Below, piece by piece: positions 56,839 to 64,000 of a DNA stretch of 64,000 nt. Source of the stretch: Pseudomonas congelans (lineage in GTDB: Bacteria > Pseudomonadota > Gammaproteobacteria > Pseudomonadales > Pseudomonadaceae); contig NZ_FNJH01000004.1 in the NCBI RefSeq assembly GCF_900103225.1, positions 248,001 to 312,000 of the forward strand, in the 5' to 3' direction. A model generated the notes under the pieces. It was not told the DNA's origin. It saw only the letters and a list, made by a program, of their open reading frames with translations, and did not search any database. Within the stretch, counting starts at the first letter, position 1. Every line of letters begins with the position of its first letter. Both the position numbers and the translations under genes were made by a program.

Positions 56839-57290
56839 CCGAGTGGCCGCTCGCCGAACTTATCCCCCATGCCGGCGACATGATTCTCATCGATCAGGTG
56901 CTGAGCTTTGACGAAGAACAGATTCGAACCCGCCTGACCGTGCGCGCCGACGGCCTGTTCAATCAAGCGGACGGCAGCCTGCCGGCATGGCTCGGCATAG
57001 AACTGATGGCGCAGAGCGTAGCGGCCTATGCCGGTTGCAAGGCACGCAACGAGGGCGAAGCGGTCAAGCTGGGTTTTCTGCTTGGCAGCCGCAAGTTCGA
57101 CTGCAACGTGGCGCGCTTCCCGCTGGGCAGTGAACTGCACATCCACGCCGTGCGCTCGCTGCAGGACGACAACGGCATGGGCATGTTCGAATGCACCCTC
57201 ACCGGACCGGGTATCGAGGCTTTTGCCCGACTCAATGTATATTGCCCGCCCAACACTGCTGACTACCTGGCTGAAGGAGCCCCGGCATGA
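56835..57290 (+). CDS. apeP: 3-hydroxyacyl-ACP dehydratase (ApeP-type)
   Basis: A 151-residue hotdog protein with LIPHAGDMILIDQVLSF at the start (the His position of FabZ-like dehydratases) and LGIELMAQSVAAYAGCKA. With the dehydratase domain fused to the ligase it should give the all-trans polyene. ATGA overlaps both neighbours. Confidence 0.86.
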   Translation: MTEWPLAELIPHAGDMILIDQVLSFDEEQIRTRLTVRADGLFNQADGSLPAWLGIELMAQSVAAYAGCKARNEGEAVKLGFLLGSRKFDCNVARFPLGSELHIHAVRSLQDDNGMGMFECTLTGPGIEAFARLNVYCPPNTADYLAEGAPA

Positions 57291-58015
57291 CTGAATCGAT
57301 ACTGGTCACCGGCTCCAGCCGTGGCATCGGCCGCGCCATCGCACTGCGTCTGGCGCAGGCCGGATACGACCTGATCCTGCATTGCCGCACCGGCCGCAGC
57401 GAAGCCGAAGCCGTACAGGCCGAAGTCGTTGCGCTGGGCCGTCAGGCACGCGTGCTGCAATTCGATGTCTCGGACCGGGCCGCCTGCAAGGCAATTCTGG
57501 AACAAGACGTGGAGACGCACGGCGCCTATTACGGCGTGGTACTCAACGCCGGGCTGACCCGCGACGGCGCGTTTCCGGCGCTTAGCGACGATGACTGGGA
57601 TCAGGTGCTACGCACCAACCTGGACGGCTTCTATAACGTGCTGCACCCGTTGACGATGCCGATGATTCGCCGTCGTGCAGCTGGGCGAATCGTCTGCATC
57701 ACCTCGGTTTCCGGGCTGATCGGTAATCGCGGCCAGGTCAATTACAGCGCGTCCAAGGCAGGGCTGATCGGTGCCGCCAAGGCGCTGGCCATCGAACTGG
57801 GCAAGCGCAGGATCACCGTCAACTGCGTCGCGCCGGGCCTGATCGATACGGCCATGCTCGACGAGAACGTGCCGGTGGAAGAACTGATGAAAATGATTCC
57901 GGCACAGCGCATGGGCACGCCCGAGGAAGTGGCAGGTGCGGTGAATTTTCTGATGTCGGCCGAAGCGAGCTATATCACTCGTCAGGTTCTGGCCGTCAAC
58001 GGGGGACTGTGCTGA
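57287..58015 (+). CDS. apeQ: 3-oxoacyl-ACP reductase (ApeQ-type)
   Basis: A 242-residue short-chain dehydrogenase. TGSSRGIG near residue 8 binds NADPH; Ser140, Tyr153 and Lys157 form the catalytic triad; VAPGLIDTAM follows. It reduces each 3-oxo intermediate. Its stop overlaps the last ketosynthase start as TGATG. Confidence 0.9.
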   Translation: MTESILVTGSSRGIGRAIALRLAQAGYDLILHCRTGRSEAEAVQAEVVALGRQARVLQFDVSDRAACKAILEQDVETHGAYYGVVLNAGLTRDGAFPALSDDDWDQVLRTNLDGFYNVLHPLTMPMIRRRAAGRIVCITSVSGLIGNRGQVNYSASKAGLIGAAKALAIELGKRRITVNCVAPGLIDTAMLDENVPVEELMKMIPAQRMGTPEEVAGAVNFLMSAEASYITRQVLAVNGGLC

Positions 58016-59241
58016 TGAAGCGTGTGGTAGTGACCGGGATGTCCGGCATCACCTCGGTGGGCAGCGACTGGCCGACGATCGATGCCAGCTTCACGGCCAA
58101 TCGCAGCGGCATTCGCCGGATGGACGAGTGGAATCGTTTTGCCGAGCTCAATACCCGCCTGGCTGGCCCCATCGACGATTTCGCCGTGCCGGGGCACTGG
58201 ACACGCAAGCAACTGCGCAGCATGGGCCGCGTGTCACGTCTGGCCGTGGCGGCGGCGGAGCAGGCCCTGATCGACGCCGGGCTGCTGAATGACCCGATCA
58301 TCCGCGATGGGCGCATGGGTACGGCCTGCGGCTCGTCCACCGGCAGCACCGACGAGATCAAAGCCTTCGGCAACATGCTGATCAACTCGGTGGCCGTAGG
58401 CCTGAACGCCAACTCCTACGTGCGGATGATGCCGCACACCACCGCCGCCAACATCAGCATCTTCTTCGGCCTGACCGGACGCCTGATTCCGACTTCAAGC
58501 GCCTGCACCAGTGGCAGTCAGGGCATCGGCTATGCCTACGAGGCGATCAAGTTCGGCCGTTTGCCGCTGATGCTGGCGGGCGGCGCCGAAGAGCTGTGCC
58601 CGACCGAGGCCATGGTCTTCGACGCGCTGTACGCCACCAGCCTCAAGAATGACGCGCCACACACCACACCACGCCCCTACGACAGCGCACGCGACGGTCT
58701 GGTAATCGGTGAAGGCGGCGGCATGCTGGTGCTTGAAGAGCTGGAACATGCCCAGGCACGCGGCGCGCATATCTACGCCGAAATCGTCGGCTTCGGCAGC
58801 AACGCCGACGGCGCCCACAGCACTCGCCCCGAGCAGGCCACCATGCGCCGCGCGATGGAACTGGCCCTCGAAGACGCCAGCCTGCCGCCCGACGCCATTG
58901 GTTACGTCAACGGTCACGGCACTGCCACCGAACAGGGCGACATCGCCGAGACCCTGGCCACCAGCAGCCTGTTCGGCCCACGCATGCCGCTCAGCTCGCA
59001 GAAAAGCTTCCTCGGTCATACCCTGGGGGCGTGCGGCGCACTGGAGTCATGGTTCAGCATCGAAATGCTCAACAGCGACCGCTATATCCATACGCTGAAC
59101 CTGGTCGATATCGATTCACATTGTGGCGAACTGGACTACATCGTCGGCGAACCACGACACATGAGCAACGAATACGTGATGAACAACAACTTCGCGTTCG
59201 GCGGCGTGAACACCTCGCTGATCTTCAGGCGTTGGGGATGA
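58015..59241 (+). CDS. apeR: Beta-ketoacyl-ACP synthase (ApeR-type)
   Basis: A 408-residue ketosynthase of the FabF fold with Cys164 in SSACTSGSQG, His in NGHGTATEQG and His in GHTLGACGAL. It probably performs the first condensation on the aromatic starter. A GTG two codons upstream is in frame; the ATG at 58015 fits MKRVVVTGMSGITS. Last gene of the cluster. Confidence 0.9.
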   Translation: MKRVVVTGMSGITSVGSDWPTIDASFTANRSGIRRMDEWNRFAELNTRLAGPIDDFAVPGHWTRKQLRSMGRVSRLAVAAAEQALIDAGLLNDPIIRDGRMGTACGSSTGSTDEIKAFGNMLINSVAVGLNANSYVRMMPHTTAANISIFFGLTGRLIPTSSACTSGSQGIGYAYEAIKFGRLPLMLAGGAEELCPTEAMVFDALYATSLKNDAPHTTPRPYDSARDGLVIGEGGGMLVLEELEHAQARGAHIYAEIVGFGSNADGAHSTRPEQATMRRAMELALEDASLPPDAIGYVNGHGTATEQGDIAETLATSSLFGPRMPLSSQKSFLGHTLGACGALESWFSIEMLNSDRYIHTLNLVDIDSHCGELDYIVGEPRHMSNEYVMNNNFAFGGVNTSLIFRRWG

Positions 59242-59608
59242 GCAGCGCTCTCCCGAGCACCTGCCTTTCCTCACGATCCAGCCCACACACCTATCGTCCC
59301 CACGCTCCAGCGTGGGAACGCCGTTCTGGACGCTCCGCGTCCGATTTTTACGTATCAATATGCCTATAAGATCCCGCTTCTGACCGGAGGGCGTGGGAGT
59401 TTCAGGAGGTTACAACGGGCTGCGAAGTGGCCCGGTCGTGCCTGATGTTCCGTATACATCAGTCTTGCTGCCGGTTCCCGGCAGATCGCGAACAAGTTCG
59501 CTCCTACGGCCTGCGGCCAGAACCAAAAGCAGAATCTCAACTATCGTGCGACGCTCCGCGTCGCATGCCATTCTGGACGCTCTGCGTCCTATCATCAGCG
59601 CCTTTGAA
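59242..59608. repeat. Repeat-filled spacer after the polyene cluster
   Basis: Contains the hairpin CCCACGCT/AGCGTGGG (59299-59316), GACGC palindromes at 59329-59341, 59550-59562 and 59576-59588, and a REP-like element TCGCGAACAAGTTCGCTCCTACGG (59486-59509) followed by CCTGCGGCCAG. No gene is supported. The array separates the convergent polyene cluster and LysR gene. Confidence 0.7.
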
Positions 59609-60499
59609 TCACCCGACGTTACGCGTCAACAGCTCGGTGAACGCCTTGGCCATGGGCGATTGTTCGTCCTTGCGTTGCACCAGCCACACGGCGCTGGTTG
59701 CACCGGGGTCGAGGACGTTGCGGTAGACCACGCCGTCGATGCGCATTCGCCGGTAGGACGCAGGCAGTACGGTGACGCCCAAGCCTGCTGCAACCAGGCC
59801 GATGATGGTCATCACTTCGCCCGCTTCCTGGGTGATCAGAGGGCTGAACCCTGCGGCACGCGCCAGGCTCAGGACTTGCGCGTAGATGCCGCTGCCGTAG
59901 GTGCGCGGGAAAAACACAAACGGCTCCGTAGCCAGCGCTGCCATGTAGATTCCCTCTTCGCTTTCTGCCGCCAGCGGATGGTCGGCACGCATGATCGCCA
60001 CCAGTGGTTCGTTCAGCAGTTCGAACACCACCAGTGAATCGGGCAATGCCAGCGGGCGCATGATGCCGACCTGAATGGTCTTGTCCTCAAGACCTGCCGC
60101 CACTTCCTGACTGGTGATTTCGGTCAGGGTCAGGTGTACGTCCGGGTAGGCCTGACGGAAGGCAAAAATCGCCTGCGGGATGCTCGACGTAAACGGCGCA
60201 GACGAGGTGAAGCCGATCTTCAATTCGCCGATCTCACCCAGTTGCGCGCGCCGCGCCACATCAGTGGCCTTGTCGACCTGCGCCAGCACCAGCCGTGCTT
60301 CCTCGAGAAACAGCCGCCCGGATTCGCTCAGCTCGACGCGCCGGTTGGTGCGCTCGAAAAGACGCGTGCCCAGTTCCTGCTCCAGGGTCTGAATCTGCTG
60401 GCTGAGCGGCGGTTGCGAAATCCCCAGCGCCTGCGCTGCACGGCCAAAATGCAGCTCTTCGGCTACCGCGATGAAGTAACGCAGATGGCGCAATTCCAT
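59609..60499 (-). CDS. LysR-type transcriptional regulator
   Basis: A 296-residue regulator: helix-turn-helix at residues 1-60 (MELRHLRYFIAVAEELHFGRA and SQPPLSQQI), then an effector domain with VLLNEPLVAIMR-like strands. It is of the BenM/CatM-like subgroup by general look. It is divergent from the MFS gene with 115 bases to the chosen MFS start, so it probably controls that transporter and itself. Ligand unknown. Confidence 0.88.
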   Translation of the reverse strand: MELRHLRYFIAVAEELHFGRAAQALGISQPPLSQQIQTLEQELGTRLFERTNRRVELSESGRLFLEEARLVLAQVDKATDVARRAQLGEIGELKIGFTSSAPFTSSIPQAIFAFRQAYPDVHLTLTEITSQEVAAGLEDKTIQVGIMRPLALPDSLVVFELLNEPLVAIMRADHPLAAESEEGIYMAALATEPFVFFPRTYGSGIYAQVLSLARAAGFSPLITQEAGEVMTIIGLVAAGLGVTVLPASYRRMRIDGVVYRNVLDPGATSAVWLVQRKDEQSPMAKAFTELLTRNVG

Positions 60500-60521
60500 G
60501 CGGCCTCCATTAAGTCGTTTT

Positions 60522-60536
60522 ACCTATCAAACAGGT
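60522..60536. promoter_or_regulatory. Candidate LysR operator
   Basis: ACCTATCAAACAGGT is an interrupted palindrome (ACCT and AGGT arms, T-N11-A type) lying 23 bases from the LysR start in the divergent spacer. The position and shape fit autoregulation, but binding is not shown. Confidence 0.4.
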
Positions 60537-60614
60537 CGAACAATATATTGGATGGAATGATTAGCGAGCTATATGATTTTTTCATTGCCTGCTCAATCGT
60601 GCCCTGAGGTCCTT

Positions 60615-61883
60615 GTGAACCCTGCAGTTGCCCCGCCCGCCCCTGACTTGAATACCTCACCGGTGCAGTCGTCGATACTGCCCGGCGATACCTACATCGA
60701 AAAGAACACGCCACTTTTCAAACGCACGGCACTGGCGCTGTTCGCTGGCGGGTTTTCGACCTTTACCCTGCTGTACTGCGTTCAGCCGATGATGCCGACG
60801 CTGTCCAGCGAGTTCTCCCTGACTGCGGCACAAAGTAGCCTGATCCTGTCGGTAGCCACCGCAATGCTCGCCATCGGTCTGCTGATCACCGGGCCGATAT
60901 CCGACCGGTTGGGTCGCAAGCCGGTAATGGTCATGGCGCTGTTCTGCGCCTCGCTGTTCACCATTGCCAGCGCCCTGATGCCCAGCTGGGAAGGCGTACT
61001 GATAACCCGCGCCCTGGTAGGCCTGTCGCTGAGCGGCCTGGCAGCAGTGGCAATGACTTACCTGAGCGAAGAGATCCACCCTACGCATCTGGGCCTGGCA
61101 ATGGGGCTGTATATAGGCGGTAGCGCCGTCGGCGGCATGAGCGGAAGGCTGATCGTCGGGGTGATGATCGACTACGTCAGCTGGCACGCGGCGATGCTGG
61201 TGGTCGGCGGACTGGCGCTGATCGCCGCAGCGGTGTTCTGGAGGATCCTGCCGGCGTCACGCAACTTCCGCCCGCGCTCGCTGCACCCTCGTAGTCTGCT
61301 CGACGGGTTTGTGGTGCAGTTCCGCGATGCTGGCCTGCCGCTGCTGTTCCTGACCGGCTTTTTGCTGATGGGCGCCTTCGTCACGCTGTTCAACTACATC
61401 GCCTACCGTTTTCTGAGTGCACCCTACAACCTGAGCCAGGCCGTGGTCGGCGTGTTTTCCGTGGTGTACCTGTCGGGCATCTACAGCTCGGCAAAGATCG
61501 GCTCGCTGGCTGACCGCCTCGGCCGTCGACAAGTGCTGTGGGCCGTCATCGTGATGATGCTGGCCGGCCTGCTGCTGACCCTGTTCACCCCGCTGCCGCT
61601 GGTGATCGTCGGCGTACTGATCTTCACCTTCGGCTTCTTCGGCGCGCATTCGGTGGCCAGCAGCTGGGTGGGACGCAGGGCCACCACCGCCAGAGGTCAG
61701 GCCGCGTCCCTCTACCTGTTCTGTTACTACGCAGGCTCGAGCGTGGCCGGAACCGGCGGCGGCGTGTTCTGGCACTACGCGGGCTGGAACGGTATCGGGC
61801 TGTTTATCGGCGTGTTGCTGCTCATCGCCCTCGGGGTAGCGTTGCGGCTGGCAAGGTTGCAGCCGCTGGGGGCGAAGGTTTAG
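60615..61883 (+). CDS. MFS transporter (YnfM-like)
   Basis: A 422-residue major facilitator with 12 helices; the loop 2-3 motif is GPISDRLGRKPVMV, and GSLADRLGRRQVLW repeats it in the second half. YnfM-like carriers have not been tied to a clear substrate; some export arabinose-type or aromatic compounds. The ATG at 60573 would add 14 residues, but GAGG sits five bases before the GTG at 60615, which is preferred. N-terminal 40 residues are polar. Confidence 0.82.
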   Translation: MNPAVAPPAPDLNTSPVQSSILPGDTYIEKNTPLFKRTALALFAGGFSTFTLLYCVQPMMPTLSSEFSLTAAQSSLILSVATAMLAIGLLITGPISDRLGRKPVMVMALFCASLFTIASALMPSWEGVLITRALVGLSLSGLAAVAMTYLSEEIHPTHLGLAMGLYIGGSAVGGMSGRLIVGVMIDYVSWHAAMLVVGGLALIAAAVFWRILPASRNFRPRSLHPRSLLDGFVVQFRDAGLPLLFLTGFLLMGAFVTLFNYIAYRFLSAPYNLSQAVVGVFSVVYLSGIYSSAKIGSLADRLGRRQVLWAVIVMMLAGLLLTLFTPLPLVIVGVLIFTFGFFGAHSVASSWVGRRATTARGQAASLYLFCYYAGSSVAGTGGGVFWHYAGWNGIGLFIGVLLLIALGVALRLARLQPLGAKV

Positions 61884-62174
61884 TCACCTGGCAGACGCTG
61901 GCTGATGAGCAGGGACGCAATGTGTCCTGCCATCGGCCAGTCCCCCCTCCCAAGAAATTTATTTTCATATATTTGTTTATATTTCATTTTCGTGTAATTT
62001 ATTTTCATCACGAAAGCAGAGATAAAAACAATGAATACCTGTGATCGCCCTGAAACGCCGCTGCTCCACTTTATTGCGTCATCCCTGCCGAGTACTCCCG
62101 AGTCGCCTTCAGGCTGACGGCTTCAGCCGTTGGTGTTGCGCCCTCGCCTACCCACTTTGCAAGGAACCGTCGCT
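61884..62174. promoter_or_regulatory. AT-rich regulatory leader of the second GntP permease
   Basis: The 13-base sequence AATTTATTTTCAT occurs at 61956-61968 and again at 61996-62008, exactly 40 bases apart, with ATTTCATTTTC between them (61981-61991). The AT-rich block sits 166-220 bases before the permease start. It is a strong operator candidate for the adjacent RpiR-family regulator. No gene in this spacer. Confidence 0.55.
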
Positions 62175-63524
62175 ATGTCGCCGTCACCCGGTATTTCGCT
62201 ATTGGTCTACGCCGTTGTCGCCATCATCGCCTTGATCGTGCTGATCGCGCGTTATCGCCTTAATCCGTTTATCGTCATTACGCTCGTTTCGGTCGCTCTG
62301 GCACTGGTCGCTGGAATGCCGGCCAGTGGCGTGGTCGCCTCTTATGAAGCGGGGGTTGGCAAAACGCTGGGGCACATCGCGCTGGTCGTGGCGCTGGGCA
62401 CCATGCTGGGCAAGATGATGGCCGAGTCTGGCGGTGCCGAGCAGGTGGCGCGCACCCTGATCGACCGCTTTGGCGAACGTAACGCCCACTGGGCCATGGT
62501 CTGCATTGCGTTTCTGGTGGGTTTGCCACTGTTCTTCGAAGTCGGCTTCGTTCTGCTGGTGCCGATTGCCTTCACCGTGGCCCGGCGTGTCGGGGTGTCG
62601 ATTCTGATGGTCGGCCTGCCGATGGTCGCCGGTCTGTCGGTGGTGCATGCGCTGGTGCCGCCGCACCCTGCTGCGATGCTTGCGGTGCAGGCGTATCAGG
62701 CGTCGGTAGGACAAACGCTGTTCTACGCCATCCTGATCGGCATCCCTACGGCGATCATCGCCGGTCCGGTGTATGCCAAATTCATTGTCCCGCACATCCA
62801 TCTGCCAGCTGAAAACCCGCTGGCCAGGCAGTTTCTCGACCGCGAACCACGCCAGAAGCTGCCCAGCTTCGGCCTGACCATGGCAACGATTCTGCTGCCG
62901 GTGGTGCTGATGCTGCTGGGTGGCTGGGCCAACCTGATCAGCACACCGGGCAGCGCGTTCAACAGCTTTCTGCTGTTCATCGGCAACTCGGTGATTGCCT
63001 TGCTGCTGGCCACCCTGCTGAGTTTCTGGACACTGGGCATCGCGCAGGGATTCAACCGCGACTCGATCCTGAAATTCACCAACGAGTGCCTGGCACCGAC
63101 CGCGAGCATCACGTTGCTGGTAGGTGCCGGCGGCGGTTTGAACCGCATTCTGATCGACAGCGGCGTGACTAATCAGATCGTCGGCCTGGCGCAGGACTTT
63201 CACCTGTCACCCCTGCTGATGGGCTGGTTGTTCGCGGCACTGATGCGGGTTGCGACCGGCTCGGCGACGGTGGCCATGACCACGGCATCGGGCATCGTCG
63301 CGCCTGTCGCGCTTGGGCTGGGTTACCCGCACCCCGAATTGCTGGTGCTGGCGACGGGCGCAGGCTCGGTGATCTTTTCCCACGTCAACGACGGTGGATT
63401 CTGGCTTATCAAGGAGTATTTCAACATGACCGTCGCGCAAACGTTCAAGACCTGGACGGTATTGGAGACGCTGATTTCCGTCGTCGCTTTCGCCCTGACG
63501 CTGGGCCTGGCGCAGGTGATTTGA
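62175..63524 (+). CDS. GntP family permease (second copy)
   Basis: A 449-residue proton symporter of the gluconate permease family with about 12-14 helices. Blocks: [61 protein letters not shown] and a C-terminal GSATVAM with FSHVNDGGFW. It is only moderately similar to the permease at 15176. AAGGA lies eight bases before the ATG. The RpiR regulator starts on the base after its stop. Substrate could be gluconate, another sugar acid or a D-amino acid. Confidence 0.9.
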   Translation: MSPSPGISLLVYAVVAIIALIVLIARYRLNPFIVITLVSVALALVAGMPASGVVASYEAGVGKTLGHIALVVALGTMLGKMMAESGGAEQVARTLIDRFGERNAHWAMVCIAFLVGLPLFFEVGFVLLVPIAFTVARRVGVSILMVGLPMVAGLSVVHALVPPHPAAMLAVQAYQASVGQTLFYAILIGIPTAIIAGPVYAKFIVPHIHLPAENPLARQFLDREPRQKLPSFGLTMATILLPVVLMLLGGWANLISTPGSAFNSFLLFIGNSVIALLLATLLSFWTLGIAQGFNRDSILKFTNECLAPTASITLLVGAGGGLNRILIDSGVTNQIVGLAQDFHLSPLLMGWLFAALMRVATGSATVAMTTASGIVAPVALGLGYPHPELLVLATGAGSVIFSHVNDGGFWLIKEYFNMTVAQTFKTWTVLETLISVVAFALTLGLAQVI

Positions 63525-64000
63525 GTGGACATTCTGTACCAGATACGTGCCCGTCAGGATTCCCTCAGCGCGGGAGAGGGGCGAATCGCCAGGCTCTTGC
63601 TCAGCGATATCGCCTTCGCGGCCAGTGCCAGCCTGGACGAGCTGGCCAGCCGCGCCGAGGTCAGCAGTGCGACGCTGTCACGCTTCGCGCGCAGCATCGG
63701 TTGTCGGGATCTGCGCGACTTGCGCCTGCAACTGGCCCAGGCCAGCGGCGTCGGCAGCCGTTTTCTGCATCCCGAACCAGCGCCGGAGCAATCGGCGTTT
63801 TTCACCCGGATTGTCGACGACATCGAAGCCACCCTGCGCCAGCACCTGGCCGGCTTTGATGCAACGCGCTTTGCCGCCGCCATCGCCTGTGTCGCCGACG
63901 CACGCATGATTCACACATTCGGCATGGGCGGTTGCTCCAGCCTGTGCAGTGAGGAACTGCAAACCCGTCTGGTGCGCCTGGGTTACCCGGTAGCGGCCTG
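63525..64000 (+). CDS. RpiR/MurR family transcriptional regulator (partial, open at window end)
   Basis: The GTG begins immediately after the permease stop, and 158 codons fall in the window. An N-terminal RpiR-type helix-turn-helix (ELASRAEVSSATLSRFARSIG, about residues 39-59) is followed by a linker and the start of a SIS sugar-isomerase-like domain (FGMGGCSSLCSEEL, about residue 128). Such regulators sense phosphosugars or similar ligands. It should control the permease it is coupled to; the rest of the operon lies to the right of the window. Confidence 0.9.
   Translation, partial: MDILYQIRARQDSLSAGEGRIARLLLSDIAFAASASLDELASRAEVSSATLSRFARSIGCRDLRDLRLQLAQASGVGSRFLHPEPAPEQSAFFTRIVDDIEATLRQHLAGFDATRFAAAIACVADARMIHTFGMGGCSSLCSEELQTRLVRLGYPVAA

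Noticed and set aside
42296..59241. Polyene cluster as a recent genomic island
   Set aside because: No integrase, tRNA junction, direct-repeat ends or obvious base-composition change was visible, so recent transfer is not supported by this window alone.

Overview
The window is about 64 kb of high-GC chromosomal DNA from a fluorescent Pseudomonas, most likely the P. syringae group. The basis is the protein families, the gene order (pilT-yggS-proC-yggT-metX-metW-rdgB-hemW), the S-adenosylhomocysteine (SAH) riboswitch before ahcY, and intergenic repeats of the type common in P. syringae. No rRNA, tRNA, CRISPR array, insertion sequence or prophage was seen.

Layout. 1-7.9 kb holds core genes on the plus strand (yggS, proC, yggT, metX-metW, rdgB-hemW, a DUF3392 gene) with pilT on the minus strand; a 610-base spacer before metX carries a strongly folded repeat. 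7.9-12 kb has ilvD (minus), alaC and a cysteine-cluster protein. 12.2-17.4 kb is a tetronate operon (ltnD, otnK, otnC, a GntP permease, otnI) that should turn L-threonate or a related four-carbon sugar acid into dihydroxyacetone phosphate. 17.6-20 kb holds a hotdog thioesterase and a patatin-type phospholipase whose catalytic layout resembles ExoU. 20.2-22.8 kb is the SAH riboswitch with ahcY and metF, i.e. recycling of the activated methyl cycle; metX and metW serve methionine synthesis in the same window. 23-32 kb is mixed: rhlE, a yceI/cytochrome b561 pair, an FAD amine-oxidase-like exported protein with a TolA-like tail, bioA, rsmE and a hemolysin III family protein.

32.1-40.4 kb is a complete malonate decarboxylase system: mdcABCDEGH and madLM on the minus strand, with the LysR regulator mdcR converging on it. 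It holds the enzyme subunits, the genes that make and attach the prosthetic group, the malonyl loader and the transporter. 40.6-42 kb has two isolated genes, a PAAR-domain protein (type VI secretion spike tip) and a ParA-like ATPase.

42.3-59.2 kb is an 18-gene, tightly overlapping aryl polyene (APE, xanthomonadin-like pigment) cluster: ketosynthases and chain-length factor, two acyl carrier proteins, an acyl ligase fused to a dehydratase, ketoreductase, dehydratase, MIO-type ammonia lyase for the aromatic starter, thioesterase, acyltransferases, glycosyltransferase, methyltransferase, FAD oxidoreductase, and an export set (LolA-like, MMPL, DUF3261 lipoprotein). It is accessory in character but matches its neighbours in base composition.

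59.6-64 kb has a divergent LysR/MFS pair, then a second GntP permease followed directly by an RpiR-family regulator that runs off the window end. An AT-rich leader with a 13-base repeat spaced exactly 40 bases apart lies before that permease. Most spacers over 100 bases contain REP-like or GACGC-type palindromic repeats.
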